A stretch of DNA of 64,000 bases. Origin: Vanilla planifolia (taxonomy: Eukaryota > Streptophyta > Magnoliopsida > Asparagales > Orchidaceae). The DNA is taken from positions 30,229,630 through 30,293,629 of the forward strand of contig CM043874.1 of assembly GCA_023846275.1 (NCBI GenBank). Reading direction: 5' to 3'. Position numbers and translations under genes: made by a program. This document shows, piece after piece, positions 36,731 to 50,037 of the stretch (its first letter is position 1; each line of letters begins with the position of its first letter). The notes beneath the pieces were generated by a model. It saw only the letters and a list, made by a program, of their open reading frames with translations, was not told the DNA's origin and did no database searches.

Positions 36731-36960
36731 CAAAAGTAATGCAATCCATACCATGATTCATCCTTATTTTAAGGCTATATAACTGGATTAATACCATTCA
36801 TATTTATTTAAAGTCTTATTGATCATTTACATAACTAATTTGATAGCAACAAAATCAAAAGCAGTATAATCTATACCATGATTTATCCTTATTTTGGCAT
36901 AGGTTGATATCATTCATATTTATTTAGAGTTATATTAAACCATTGATATGTATGTAACTA
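36731..36960. repeat. About 125-bp tandem duplication
   Basis: Two adjacent direct copies, 36731-36855 and 36856-36960. Shared landmarks in order are CAAAAG, ATACCATGATT, ATCCTTATTTT and ATTCATATTTATTTA. The second copy is slightly shorter. No coding content. Confidence 0.7.
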
Positions 36961-37780
36961 AATATTAAACAAGTATTTTTGAATCATACATATCAATATT
37001 AAATTGTTATGTTATTTGAAAAGCAAAATTTTTAACTAAAATAATTAATTGTCATGTGTTTGGTGACAATGTAATGGGCATTAGACATAAAACTTAAGCA
37101 TACTTAAAAAGCTATTATGGAGTCTCTTTATTTTTTTTTAGCTTATAAAGAATTATAGAAATACTCTTAAGAAACTAAGATTAATAGGTGAGATGTAAGA
37201 GTGTGTAGACTTTAAATAAAAGCTTTTTTGACTATATTCTTTCCACACATCTCATCACATTTAAAATAAATTGAAGAATGCACTATGTGAAGGTTTTGTA
37301 CTCTTAAAGTTTCTTTTCAATTCTCAAAAAGTATTTATCACATTCACCAAGCTTATTCATCATACTTAAAATGCATAACTTTAAAAAAATTCAAAATTGA
37401 ATACAATATAGAATACATTAATATTAATATAAAATATGTTCAATTCAATTAACTTAGTGAGTAAATGACAAGTGAAAAATTGAAACAAAGTTTTTGCTTA
37501 TGATACATTAACTTTTATCATATCAAAAAAAACTATGATGTGCATAAGATATGGATGAATTATGAAAATTTTAAAATTTTAAGTCATAACTCAAAACAAC
37601 TTTGCAACAGAAGATTTTAAGTTTTTTAATCTTGTTGGCTCTTTTAACAATTATTTTATAAAATGTTATCAGGATTTACAAAAACTAGTTATGTATAGTA
37701 CAAATAAAATAAAGCGCATATAAGAATTTCAAGTTGTTTGATCCACTCTCAGACCAAATGGTTAGGTAATCCACTAAAGC

Positions 37781-37945
37781 ACTGATTTAATAAAAAAACC
37801 TACAACAATAGTTTAATAAAAGTCTACAATATTTGTTTGATAAAAGCCTATAATACCAACTTAATAAAAACTTATAAAAGATTTAATAATAGTCAACATA
37901 TCAACTTAATAAAAATATACAACTATCTTAATAAAAGATAATAAT
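37781..37945. repeat. Minisatellite, about 24-bp units (TTAATAAAA core)
   Basis: About seven imperfect copies of a 22-27 bp unit with core TTAATAAAAGTCTACAA. Spacing and sequence vary between copies. Confidence 0.65.
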
Positions 37946-38529
37946 AGAATAAATAAAAGTCCCAATAATGAGAAAACCTTACTAAGTATAAAGCTCAAAT
38001 ACAATAAGTATATAACCAATTGAACAATTAAGCAATAAGTAAGAGTTAAATTACTTCAATCAATATAAGATGTGCAATAAAACTCAATGCTCATATAAGA
38101 GAGAATATAATAGATATTTCTTGAAAAAATAAAGTGTACTTAAGCTCAAAAATGAAAATAAATGCTATGATGAGTGTTCCAAACTAAATACAACAATCTT
38201 ACACTTTTCTTTTTTATAGAAAATATGAAACCAATCAAATTCTTTTATAAGAATTATAAAATTTTAGCATTAACTTTATATCTTATATTTGAATGCCTTT
38301 AAATAGCTATTTCCAAGCTTTTTGAATGGTTTCAAAACTCCCTCTCATGGTTTTGTTAAAAACCAACCAAATTAGATATTACTCGTATCCTGAACAAATT
38401 ATATTTTATGATCTAAGGATAGCCCACCCAATTAAACACCCACATCCTTTCAAGATATCCTTTATGTAAGTGTTATAAATCAAAAATTAAAAAAACATTA
38501 TGTTATGAGTATCTTAAAAGTGTGTAAAA

Positions 38530-38760
38530 ACATTAGTGACTAAATTTTAAACCATTGTGAATGTCTAATCATGTAAAATTTTTTAGTTTTTATTTTATAA
38601 TTTTAATAGATAAATTGAATTTTTTTATGAATTTGTAAATAAAATATTAATAAAAAAGGAATTATTTTAGTCTTCTTATTTAATAAGAGAATAAGTTTCT
38701 CCCTCACTCAAGTTTGAGTGGTTGCATTTAGAAAACTTTGAGAGAGAGGAAGAGAGAGGG
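38530..38760. repeat. Block inversely related to 54.55-54.78 kb
   Basis: Read in reverse complement, this AT-rich block aligns to 54550-54780, with shared landmarks CTCTTATTAAATAA, TTTATTAATATTTT and ATAAAAAAATT. Both are near purine/pyrimidine-rich (GA/CT) stretches. It may be part of an LTR of one gypsy family, but no LTR terminus is visible. AT bias lowers confidence. Confidence 0.4.
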
Positions 38761-39295
38761 AAAGTAGGAAAGAGGGAAATGATACTTGGAGAGGAAGAAG
38801 GAAAGGAAGACGGTGTTGTCATTTGACAAAAAAAAAACAATAGATCGAAAAAAGGAAGAAGGAAACCTAAGCAAAATAAATAGATTTTCAACTTTGTTTT
38901 TAAGATATAGCATGGAAGGTAAGAATCCTACCCAAACTCTATTCTTAAAGCATATACTAATTGATATAAATGCCAAGTAAATACTCCTTATGATTTCTAA
39001 TAAGAAGTTGAAAGGGTTAAAAGCTATTATAATTTTCAATTATAATGATTGTACAAGGTAGCCATTTAGATCATATTAGTATGTCCTTTGTAGCAGGAGC
39101 TAGAAAGCTTTTCAAGTTAAGTGTGAAAAAAGGAATCTACTAAAAATTATATTGGAGAAAAAAAAAGAGGCTAGTATAACCTATAAAAGAACATGATTAG
39201 AAAATAACCTAATAGATGTGAAATATATGATATATATCACCCCTAGTATTATGGTGCTTAGAGATGTGACCATGGCATACAGAGGTCTTGACTTA

Positions 39296-39620
39296 GTGAT
39301 GATAAGGTACTTTACTCCTAGGTGTCACGGGTACTTGGTGATGGGGTTTTGACATTCTGAGTACTTTGTTCCCCATCAAAACATAGTGTTAATATTAATG
39401 GGAGACACAATAATGATAAGAGACTTCACTCTTATGTATCGTGGATACTTTGAAGAGATGAGACTTCAACATCCTAAGTGCATTGTTTTCCATCAATACA
39501 AAATATTAGCATTAGGAGGTGAATGTTAGTGATGATGAGATACTTTACATTCGGGTGTCAAAAAACTTAGAAGTGGGGCCAAGGCATTTTAGAGCATCAA
39601 GACTTATGATAATAAGATAT
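39296..39620. repeat. About 116-bp tandem repeat, three copies
   Basis: Copies start at about 39296, 39411 and 39527, each opening with a GTGATGATAAG-like word followed by ACTTTAC or ACTTCAC and later a GTGTC or GTATC word. The third copy is partial and more diverged. Confidence 0.65.
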
Positions 39621-39950
39621 AATATGTGATCTTTAAGTGCTAGGATTGGGGTCATGAAAGAGTCTGTGTTTAGAAGAATGATGAATATATGAAAAAAATT
39701 AAAAAATGAATATGAAAATAAATAAGAAAAAAGTAATATATTCTTATGATGAGCTAGATATATATGTATTGATTAGATATGTATTGTTATAGTGCTCTCT
39801 TTATAGATTATCACATAATCTTTTATTTGCTACTCAATTTTGTTGATCAATTATTTTATTAGTTTTTTATACTTATTTATTATATGTAGTTTGAGATTTT
39901 CTTATTAAACATATTATGCTTATTTTTTTCTTATATTATAGGAAAATATA
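39540..39950. repeat. Block inversely related to 58.40-58.77 kb
   Basis: The plus strand here aligns to the reverse complement of 58400-58770. Landmarks in order are GGGGCCA, AATAAGATAT/GATAAGATAT, GGTCATGAAAGA/GATCATGAAAGA and, further on, GATTTTCTTATTAAACAT against a similar string. The second copy lies about 2 kb inside a gypsy LTR that starts at 56480, so this is probably an LTR fragment of the same family in opposite orientation. Confidence 0.5.
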
Positions 39951-40990
39951 TTGACATTCACCAAGCTGAGAGTTCTTAAAGAATAATTTAGGATTTAAGG
40001 GCTAAGAGATTAATACATTTTATAAGTGAGTGATATTATATATGTGTGAAATATTTATATCTTATTTTAGATTTTTATATTAGTATTAGTTTTCAAATTT
40101 TTTGATAGGATGATAGTTATTTTATTACGTGTTATTATTTTTATATAGATGTTTTAAAATAATTGTGGATTTTTACATCACTTTCATTAGTTTTTAGTAA
40201 CATGTGTCATTGTTTTTGAACTACGAGTTCTAATTAACTTGACATACTTGTTTTATGAATATATTTTATTGATTTGTATTGATTTATATTGGGTAGGACA
40301 TGATAAGATTTTATCAAAGCCCATTGTTGAAAAAGTAATGATAAGCCTTTGAGTAAGGATATTAGAATAGCATAGACATAAGTATAAGTACTTGATATTA
40401 CCTTAATACTAAAAAGTTGAATTATAGAATTGAATAAACTAGGTATAAAAGCTGCAAAAAGAGACAATAAAAGAAAAAATCTAGATCATAATTATGAAGA
40501 GATAAGATAAAATATAAGAAAATAAGAGTAATGTCATTTTTAAGAAGAGTCATTATGTTTAAGGCAAGAAAGACTTATTAAATTTAAATTTTTTTCTCAA
40601 AATATAATAAAGTTATATAATATTTGTCTGTGTGGCTACATATTGCCCTTAAATAGGTATTTAATTTGTGACATCTTATGTTAATTTGAACTTTGGTAAA
40701 TGTGTTTTATTAGTAGTTGTTGTTTACAAAAGGCTAATAAAGATTAGCCCGTAAACACCAACATGATTACTACATCTTTCCTAATTATCCCTAATATTGT
40801 AGATGTGATACTAGGTATGTGATATTTGAATATCAAGATACATTATAATTGTATAAATAACATGCTAAATATGTACTATTAGCTGGAGTCAGACATTTTG
40901 AGGTTATCTGGGTATAGTTGTCAAGGACACAAAAAAAAAGAAAAACCCATTCATTCCTATTGATAATGAAAAAAATTGTTCAAAAATAAT
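39950..40990. other. AT-rich sequence, nothing recognised
   Basis: No gene or defined repeat edge seen. It may be more of the decayed gypsy LTR to its left. Confidence 0.35.
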
Positions 40991-40999
40991 GTGAAAAGT

Positions 41000-41230
41000 A
41001 AATAAAGTTTGATAAAAAGATCTTTTTGTCAATTACAGTGGCTCTAAAAAAGCAAAACTATTTATTTATAGTTTATGCGTATGATGTGATTTTTGAATTG
41101 TATTCAAAAGATTGTATTAACATCTTTATTAAAAAATTAGAATTGATAGTAGAGATGTTAGAAGTGGAATTAATATTTAAAACTTTTATACAAAATATTA
41201 CATATAGGGGTTAACATAAGATATCAAAGA
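41000..41230 (+). mobile_element. Possible copia reverse transcriptase scrap
   Basis: The plus-strand frame includes KKQNYLFIVYAYDVIFELYS followed by KDCINIFIKKLELIVEML. This recalls the copia RT active-site region (LFLKK...LYVDD.IF...) with the YVDD box changed to AYDV. Without a second domain nearby this is tentative. Confidence 0.3.
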
Positions 41231-43000
41231 TGAGAAGGACTACAGATCACTTTAATAATATCACTAAAACAAAATTTATTTAGTAATTAGAGGTGATGGT
41301 CTTATGTGATTATTGTCATTATTTTAAGCAAGAATTTTCTTTATGAATTGCTATAAAAAGGTAAAGAAGATGATGAATAAAGAATTAGAGGAAGTCAATT
41401 CTAGAGTAAGTAGAAAAAAGTTCATAAGAACTTATAATTAGGTGATGATAAGGATTGATATATGTGATACTATTGAGCTAAAACATTTTTCTTCAGAAAG
41501 CAATAGGTAAAATTAGTATTGCAATCGTTGCTTTATCTTGCAAGGTTGCTAGAAATCCTATCTTAAGGATATATGAGAAATACGATAATGAAAAAATGTT
41601 AAGAGGTTTTCACAAAATATTTACAAAGCTAAGTATTGGCTTTTTCAATTAAAAAGCAAGAGTATAGATAAATAAATTTTTAAAGTGTCACTTGAACTTA
41701 AATAAGGAAACTCCTTCTACATAAACAATATAACCAAAGAAAGCTACCTAATCAAGCCAAAAGGAGCATTCAAAGAATTTTTTTGGGAATTTTCGAAGTT
41801 CTTTCTTTTTTAACTGGCCTACCAATGAAACTCCATCCAATGCTCTATCTACTCAATTGACTTGACAACCTCAACCAAATGATATTGTATAAGCAGGGTA
41901 ACCACCAATTCTCTCTATAAAGAAGGCCTAAGTCCCTTTATGCACAACTCACAATAATAGTCCTTTGAAGTCATCATCTTTGATGCATGTCATGTTAGAT
42001 AAGTTAATCTAGTAGCATAATCTATAATAGAAATTTGTCTTTAGCTTAAATGAGTTAGCTCTTTGTGGATATAAGTCTTGGCTATCTTTTGATACATAAT
42101 AATTTTTAAAAGTTGTCATGAATTAACTCCAAAGAATCTTACTATTTGGGACATCCCTAAACATGGTTTACTGTTAACCATGCTTCCAGGTACTTATCTC
42201 CCCATTAATAGCCAAGGCTACCCCTATAATCATCTACCTAATTAGGCACTTAAGTACATCAAATTGTTACTGAATATGTGCTAGCTAATCATCTACTACA
42301 TCAGATCTATCATGCTTGAAAAAAACTTGTGATCTTAATAACATAACAGCCTCTTAGATGGCTATAGTTTGGGCACAAGTTGAACTTGAGGTGTCACAAC
42401 CTTAGTTGGTGGGTCTAATTCCCACTCTTTTTAGACATAGTCTCTATTCATCATGTCTATCAAGGAAGCACTATGGGTTTTGACCATTTTTATTGAGAAA
42501 GAAATATTATACTTAATTATGATCATATATTAATTTATCTAACTTACAAAATCATATATATTAAACTTCTCCCTATCTTAAAGAGATTATACCTAATTAT
42601 GGTACCATTAGATGTGATGATCATAAAATCATAATAAATATTAGTAATGCTTTTATGAGTTTAATATTGATTTAGTTTAATCTTGAGGTATTACTATAGT
42701 AGTTTGGGTTTGTTAGAATAAAGATTATAATATCTAAAGTGAATAGAGATTGAAGACTTAACTTATTAATTTAAGAACCAATAATCAAGCTCTTTGTGAA
42801 GTGATTGATTAACAAATAACTATATTTTTAAATATCTATATGATTAGTACGTTAAATCTTTCTTTTCTTTATAATTGTGGTACCTAAGATTATTATCATA
42901 GTTCATGAATAGTTTATTTGATTTTTTTGGTGATGTATTAGGTTATATTTGGTCTTAAAAATTGTCTTTTTATTTTTAAAATTTTATATAAAAATATTTT
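41230..43000. other. Unassigned AT-rich sequence
   Basis: I see no supported gene. Reading frames are short and interrupted in all frames. Confidence 0.4.
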
Positions 43001-44490
43001 AATATAAATAAAAATAAAAAATTTGCCTTAAGCACCTTCTCCTCAACCAAGACTAATTGCTTAGGCAAAGTGGCTCATAGTGTTTAGCATTAAGCCTTAG
43101 GGAGCCATGGGTCAGAGTCTAGTTGAAATTGTGTTAGGTTAGGCTTGAGTCTTAGTAAGGCTACAAATCTTGTAATAACTTGGATTAAATTGGATCAAGA
43201 CATCACTCCTAAATTGACTTAGGTGTATCAAGTCAACTAGTAGGATCGAGTCAGGTTAGACAAGTGCATATTATATATGCATGCAGGTGTCTTAGGTAAT
43301 GACTTTCCAAGAGTGCGAGGGAGAAGCCAACTACATTAAGCTATCTTAACAGCATAGATAATGTATTATAAACTCTAGCATTCATTTTCATGTTTTCAAC
43401 GTGGGATTAAAAAATCAACCATATTTGCTTCTAAACTAAAGCAAGCCAGTGTTATCTAATTGCTCTTTTTTGCCAAATGAATGGTCATGATTACATCTAT
43501 CATTTTGAACACTAAACCTCATCTAGTCATCCATTTGAAAAGCCTAATTGAATGATTAAGGTCTTCTACACATTTTGAGTAGTGCATTTCATCTAATTAT
43601 TCATCCAAAAAGCTTCATCGAATGGCCAACAACTTCTTTACCTTCGTGCTTAATCATCTTGTGCATCATCACCATCAATCAAACATTTGGATCTAACAAT
43701 CCAAATTAAATCTTACTAGGATTAGATTTGAACCATTTAATTTTTATTCTGATTAAATGGTGAGTGTTATGTCGATCTAGATCAAATGATAATTACTTTT
43801 CATCTTCCTCTATTCATTTCCCATAATGGTTACTTTTAAAAAAATGTAATTTTAATAGTTAGAGGAGTTATTTTAGTATATTTTTATTTGGATTATAAAT
43901 AAATATCATTTACCAACATTTGAATTTAATAAATTAACTTGAAAATTTCAAACATGCTCTAGAGAAGCTTAAAATTAAGAGCATCAATTTCAATGGGCTT
44001 GTGGAAGTTATGGATTCTTTGATTCTTATTTCTACATCTCTCTTATTCAATCATTTGTATCATTTAGGTAACATCTATATTAATATTTTTCTTGTCACTA
44101 TTACTTGAATGATTCAAAGGTAAGAATTTTGTGTTAATTTTAAAGCTCTCAATTTTGTCCTTATAACCAATTTTTGTGTATTTTGGTATCTAATTGGAGT
44201 ATTAATATATATTTGGTTTATCCATATTAGCTTTGACAAAAATAAGTGATTAATGGAAGCTTGATTGTTGATTAGAGATGGATGTAAGCACAAGTTTTTA
44301 GCCAAGTCACATAAAAAATCCCTTATTTTTATTATTATGTAATTTATTTCTTTTCATTTATTAAATATTTTTCTAAAAATAATTTTGTATTACTAAGTGT
44401 AAAATTTTTTTAATTAATTTTTTTAAATAATTTTTTTTGTTAAAAGCATAATTCACCTCTCCCCACTTATGCATTGAACCTTGAACAATT
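43000..44490 (+). mobile_element. Probable 5' LTR of the copia element to its right
   Basis: The right end (AAAAGCATAATTCACCTC, then CCCCACTTATGCATTGAACC) resembles the 3' end of copia LTRs just before the primer-binding site. A primer-binding site follows at 44500. The left LTR edge is not resolved, so 43000 is a guess. No second LTR copy of this family is seen in the window. Confidence 0.4.
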
Positions 44491-44499
44491 CATATTAAG

Positions 44500-47390
44500 T
44501 GATATCAAAGTAAGATTTCTATCAAAAGAAAGAAATTTCTAAGATAAGATCCTTATGATTCTTCCATATGTTGAGGATAATGCAACCTTATTTGAGAGAG
44601 TATCTTCAATCTAACCACCATTGTTCAAAGATGTGTTTTACCTTTATTGGAAAAATTAGATGCATTTATTTTTAGACTCGATCAATTTAAAAATTTGGGA
44701 CATTGCTGAATATTTATTTGATTTTTCAATTAAGCTCATTAATGAATAAAAAGTGAGAAAACTATTAAGTTAACTCACTCTCAAAAAGATATATAGAGTT
44801 TAACGTAATTCTTAGGCTATCAATATTGCAGTTTTAGGTGCTTATAAATATAATTAGATTATGAAATTGAAACTAGTACATGCAATTTGTTAAAAATTTA
44901 AAGTTACTTATGAGGATACTTCTCAATTTAAGAAGATTAAAATCAACATGTTTGCTCATAAGTATAAATTATTTTGAATAAATATAGACATTGAGAACTT
45001 ATTTATTTTTGAATTATAAATATTATTAATGGTTCATCTAACCTTGGGAAGGAGTTTTCTACTAGTGAATAGGTAAGAAAGATTCTTTGAGTACTTCCTT
45101 AATAATATAATCCTTTGGTAACAATTTTGAAAGCAGCAAAACATACTTTAACTATATCACTAGTTAGCTATCGGGAGAGCTCTTAACAAATAAAATTGAA
45201 TTTGTATGGAGAAAGAATGAAGAACTTGTGGCCAAAAAGAAAAAGAAAAGAAGAAAGATAATAATTGTTTTTGTAATTGATTCCTCCACATATTTAGATT
45301 TATCCATCTAAAGTGAGGTAGCTTTTATTCCTAAAGGTATCTTGATTATGAAACAAATAAATTTTAAGTAAACAATCTGGTAATATTAAGAAGTAAAAGA
45401 GAAATATAGTTTCTCATGAAGAAACTATTTGCTATGAATGTAAATACTTGGGCATACAAGGACCAATTACCCCCACTATATGTAAAAAGTTAAGAAATTT
45501 CAAAAATAGAATAAGAAGAAGAAGAAAGCTATGAAGATCTCATAAGATGATTCAAAAAAAAATTCTTGATGAAGATAAGAATGAGAGTTTGATTTATCTA
45601 ATGACAAAAGACAATATTCCTATTACATTATTAAATGATGAGATATGTTTCTCTTCTTTTTCGTCATCTTCTTCTATGGATAATCATGAAGAAAAATATA
45701 TTAATGTTTTCATTAAGTACAAGAAATTAGCTTTTAAATATTTTAAATTAAAAGAAGAGTATGAAAATTATTTAAGTTTGTGTGAATATTTGAATGAGTT
45801 GAATACTTAGTATTTGCATGAGATTATGATTGAAAGAGATAAGATAGACTCTCTTATTATCAAAAATATATGTTTAGTTAAAGAATTAATTGATTTGAAA
45901 ATTTTAAATGTTCATTGTAGGACTTTTTTTTCATAATATTGGTCATATTAGAAAAGTTATGTATTCTTTTACACCAAATATGATCGATAATTATTACATC
46001 AGAGTTGGACATATTTCCCCTATTATAAACTTAGAAATATTATTTATAGTAAATCTTCTAGATTTGTTTGGAATAAAAAGAATATTTTAATTAATAATCA
46101 AGTTAAGGCATATGGATCCGAAAAGTTTTAGGTCCCAAAAAGTAATGCTTTATTTGTTTTGTAGGCATGCCTTTCTTTAAGTATCAAGGAAGGTTTGGTA
46201 CTTGGATAATAGATACTAAAAATACATGATTACATATGCATCTTTATTTATCCACTTAAAGTCTTATGATAAAGGTAAAGTTATTCTTGGCAACAACTTT
46301 AAGAAGAAAGTTATTAGAATTAAAACCATAAGTAATTTACACATTTCTATAAGAAAAGGTTCTTCTTATGCAAGATTTAAGGTATAATGTTTTTAATATT
46401 AATCAATTATGTGATTCTAATTTTATTATTTTATTTAATAAAACTGAATATGTCGTTATTAAAGATAATATTTCACTTATCATTAGATATAAAAATGATA
46501 ATACTTATGTTTTATTTTTGTGCATGGTTAAAGATAATAGATTGGAATACTTTACATGATAACAATTCTATTTTATGATAAAAGATTTTTATCACTTAAA
46601 AAAATATTCTTTTAAAAAACCTATAAAATTTAAACTAGTTAAAGGTTTGCCAAACCTAAGTTGGTCAAGTGATCAATTATGTGATGCATGTTAATTAGGA
46701 AAATAGGCCATGGAGAGTTTTAAACCACTTATGACATTACCACTAAAAAATCATTAGAGCTTGTGCATTTAGATCTATTTGATCATATTCATTTAGAGAG
46801 TCTTAGAAGAAACAAATATGAGTAAATAGTTGGAGATACTTTTACTAGAATTAAGGAGCATGTGGTCATGTTAGTCTTCATTAAGAGTGATAATAGAAGA
46901 TAATTTAAGAATAAATTATTTGATATATTTTGTAGCAAAAATAGAGTGTAGAATATCATTTTTATACCCACGATCCCTCAGTAAAATGGTGTTGTTAAGA
47001 GAAAGAATAGAATCTTACTAGATGTCATAAGATATATGCTTAATGAATATAATATTCCTAAATATTTTTTTGTTGAGACAGTTAATACTACATATTATGT
47101 ATTTAATAGAATAATACATAGACATTTGTTAGATATTTCTTCTTCTGAGTTTCTTTATAATAAAAAGCCCAAGGTAGCCTATTTTTATATGATTAGATGC
47201 AAATATTTTATTTTAAATAATAGAAAAAAAGATTTAGATAAGTTTGATGCTAAGTTTAATGAAGGGATCTTTTCATGATACTCAACTACTAGTAAAGCAT
47301 TTAAAGTATACAATAACATAATATTAATTATGAGAGAGATAATCTATGTTATGTTTGGCGAATCTCTTATATATGTGCATATATGTATAT
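44500..47390 (+). mobile_element. Maximus/SIRE-like Ty1/copia remnant, 3' truncated
   Basis: Internal region starting at a primer-binding site TGATATCAAAGTAAG (44500-44514). Gag similarity runs from about 44.9 kb (TSQ..KIKINM, VRKILRVLP). A zinc knuckle follows at about 45.43 kb. Next is an acidic, Ser-rich, coiled-coil frame (45547-45810) of the kind found in Maximus/SIRE gag. Protease-integrase sequence includes NINQLCDSNF (46.4 kb), LVKGLPNLSWSSDQLCDAC (46.64 kb) and the integrase block NGVVKRKNR to FDAKFNEGIFS (46.99-47.28 kb). Homology stops near 47.38 kb, just after the MRE.IYVMFGES box. Reverse transcriptase and RNase H are missing. Many stops; inactive. Confidence 0.8.
45418..45480 (+). 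other. Frameshifted gag zinc knuckle
   Basis: The first half reads CYECKYL in one frame, and the second half reads GHTRTNYPHY in the next. Together they match the C-X2-C-X4-H-X4-C zinc knuckle with one frameshift and the last Cys changed to Tyr. This fixes the element's gag and shows its decay. Confidence 0.6.
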
Positions 47391-47519
47391 GTTTGTGTGT
47401 GTATAATTATACATTAATAGTTACAAAGTTTTATAATATAATTAAAACATATGTAAGAAATGATATGCCATGTAAATGCTCATATCATCAGGCATTTTAT
47501 AATAATATTAATAAATTTT

Positions 47520-48384
47520 AACGATTCACTTACATAATAGTTAATTAATTTACCTACCTAACAACTCTATGACACCTCTTCTACACTTTTCTTTTCCCTT
47601 TATTAGTTCTTATAGTTTTTTACAAAATTCACATTAATTGTTATCAATAATAATTCAATTTTTATTATGAAAATATTTTCTAAAAGATAGTTAATTATAT
47701 AGTAATAAACTATCTACTTTTTTATTTGTTATCATCATATCACACAATATGATCAAATTTATCATACTATAAGTTAAATCGTTATAAAGATTACACCATT
47801 ACATTATTTTGATCATCTAGTATGATATACGAGTTATACTAATAAAATCTAAAATAATTAATAAGTTATTTCAATGATTATTAAAATAATCTATACTATG
47901 TTCATTTAATGCATGAATGTACCTATTTAATTGTCGTCTTATATAGGTATAATGTGTTAATATCATAAGATATGATGCCACATATGGTATAATATGATGT
48001 ATAGCTGATATCAATCAAATAGTAAAAGAATGGATCATATTAATCCATTTCATCTTCCATATTTATATATTAGGGAATATATTTATATAACAAAATAACC
48101 TAAATCATAATCATCTGATAACATAATCATTCAAGTATTATTCATGGTTCATACAACAATGTATCTCCCATATATATGTCATACTAGAGTAATTCATGCA
48201 CTTAATCAGACAAATGATCTCAGGTATATTATATGCTCTCATTATATTGTCTAATATATGAGTCATACCAGTATCATTTATACAATTTATTATAAAAAAA
48301 CCTCTTGTCAGTTCTTGCTAAAGAATCATACTAGTATGATCTAATTGACCATTTAGTATGATAATTACAATAAAAATTCTAACA
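47520..48384 (-). mobile_element. LTR (minus orientation) with palindromic motifs
   Basis: On the minus strand a purine-rich tract (GTTGTTGGAGGA) at about 48385-48396 is followed by TGTTAGAATT, a normal LTR start, so the LTR begins at 48384 and runs leftward. A TATATAAATA box lies near 48075 in the same sense. The palindrome ATCATACTAGTATGAT occurs at about 48327, with relatives near 48181 and 47815. The left edge (about 47520) is not resolved. Sequence at 48385-48603 would be the tail of its internal region, cut off by the gypsy element. Confidence 0.55.
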
Positions 48385-48603
48385 TCCTCCAACAACTTTC
48401 AACTCCTCATTAAAACTCATAGGTAACCATTACTTGTTATTTAAATCAATGTACACAAGCTTTGATGAGAAAGACTAAGAAGGATCTTTAACTTTTTATG
48501 TTATATCTATAAACATAAAGTTAAAATCTCTTTTTTCCATAAGCTTAATTTTTTTCTATTCTCTTTATTTTTCATAAGGAAATTTTTTCTTCCCTTCTTT
48601 TTT

Positions 48604-50037
48604 AGTTGATGTAAAATAATATGCTAAAACCTATTTTAGCTTCTATATAATTGAGAAAAGTTTAGATTCAATAAAAATATCTGTACAAATGCCTACCAAA
48701 ATATATTATAGATTTAGAATTGAAATCCCTTGGATGTTCAAGCAAACAAGAACTTTTTCAGAAGCTAAAGACTTACACTAATTTTAACAAAGGGATCTCA
48801 ACTTAAATGAAATTTGGGTTTAAATAACACATGCACCCAAGTAATGATGTTGATGTTGTAGTAAAAATATGCGCACACAAGTGAAGTTTATAGATAGCCA
48901 AATAAGAAACAACACAATCATATGCACAAACTTAAAAATTTGGATATAATGATAAATTGTTTTTTTACAAAATATGAAATAAAGTGAATTTGGACTTTAT
49001 TGGTAATTTGATATTTTTTATATGGATAATAGGCTATGATCTCTCTTTTTAAATCTCTTGCTCACCTTCCCAAGGCACCTTCGAAATCACACAATTAGAT
49101 TTCGCATACACAACATGCTTATATCACAAAAGCTAAATTATAGTACATTATTACTTCATTAAAAAATTCATCATTTATAACATGATAAGTATCCTTATTT
49201 ATAAAAATTTCAAAGATACAATAGTCATTTATTAACCTAAGAACACAAATAGATACTTAGAATACTAAAAGATATATTTTCTATATTTTAAAGATATTTT
49301 AGAATCCGAAAAGTTAACATAAATTATAAAATAAATACTTAAAATTTTGCCTAAAAAATTGTAAAAAAATTGACTTAAAAGCTACAAAATTAATTGAATT
49401 AAGTAGTTCTCAAATAACATATACATTTTAGATGATGATAACAACAAATTATGAGGTGAAGAGAGGCATGAATGGTGCAGACATAGAGACGAATAATGCT
49501 CAGAGTTCAATTTTGGGTCGGCACAGGTTGAAGCATAGGTCTAGTGCACAAAGCTAGTCAACATGAGTTGATGGGTTATGCCAATTGGCATGATAGGCAT
49601 ATGGGTCAGTGTAGGCTACGTCAGTAGACCTGATGGCAATAGTGAGATGGTAGATGATGGTAGACGATGGTAAGAATAGTATAAACTAAATTTTTAGTTC
49701 TTTTGAAGTCATTTTTTACAAAATTTTATACTAATAAAACTATGAAACTACTAAAGGGATGACCAGTACTAAACTTTTAGTTAAAAATATCCAAAAAGCT
49801 ACCATTTATTTTTCAAATGACTAAAAAAACTCTAGAGGCAAATAACTTAGCAAACTATTGAAAATAAATTGAAATATATAATAAATACGAGTTAACTGTA
49901 ACTGATTCTCACAACAATAATCAAAATAAAGACTAATGAGAAGTAGATGGCCCAATCTTTGCACGACTTTGAGTCTAAATAAGATAGTACATCTCCAAGT
50001 GGAACATCTACGTAATGTACTAGATGCTACTATTTCA
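48604..50037 (-). repeat. 3' LTR of the gypsy element
   Basis: About 1434 bp, the partner of 53079-54549. Shared landmarks include ATAATATGCTAAAAC, GTGAAGTTTA, CACCTTCGAAATCACAC (ACCTTCGAAATCACAC in the partner) and AATTAAGTAGTTCTCAAA. The first base is A where the other copy has T. Confidence 0.88.

Noticed and set aside
38676-39039. Minus-strand frames of 71 and 103 codons rich in Phe, Leu and Ser as a membrane protein
   Set aside because: The composition is what a GA/CT-rich, AT-rich block gives. No start context, no family similarity, and the block is repeat-like.
45908-47521. Separate small genes at 45.9, 46.4, 47.0 and 47.3 kb
   Set aside because: They are pieces of one broken copia polyprotein (protease to integrase), not independent genes.
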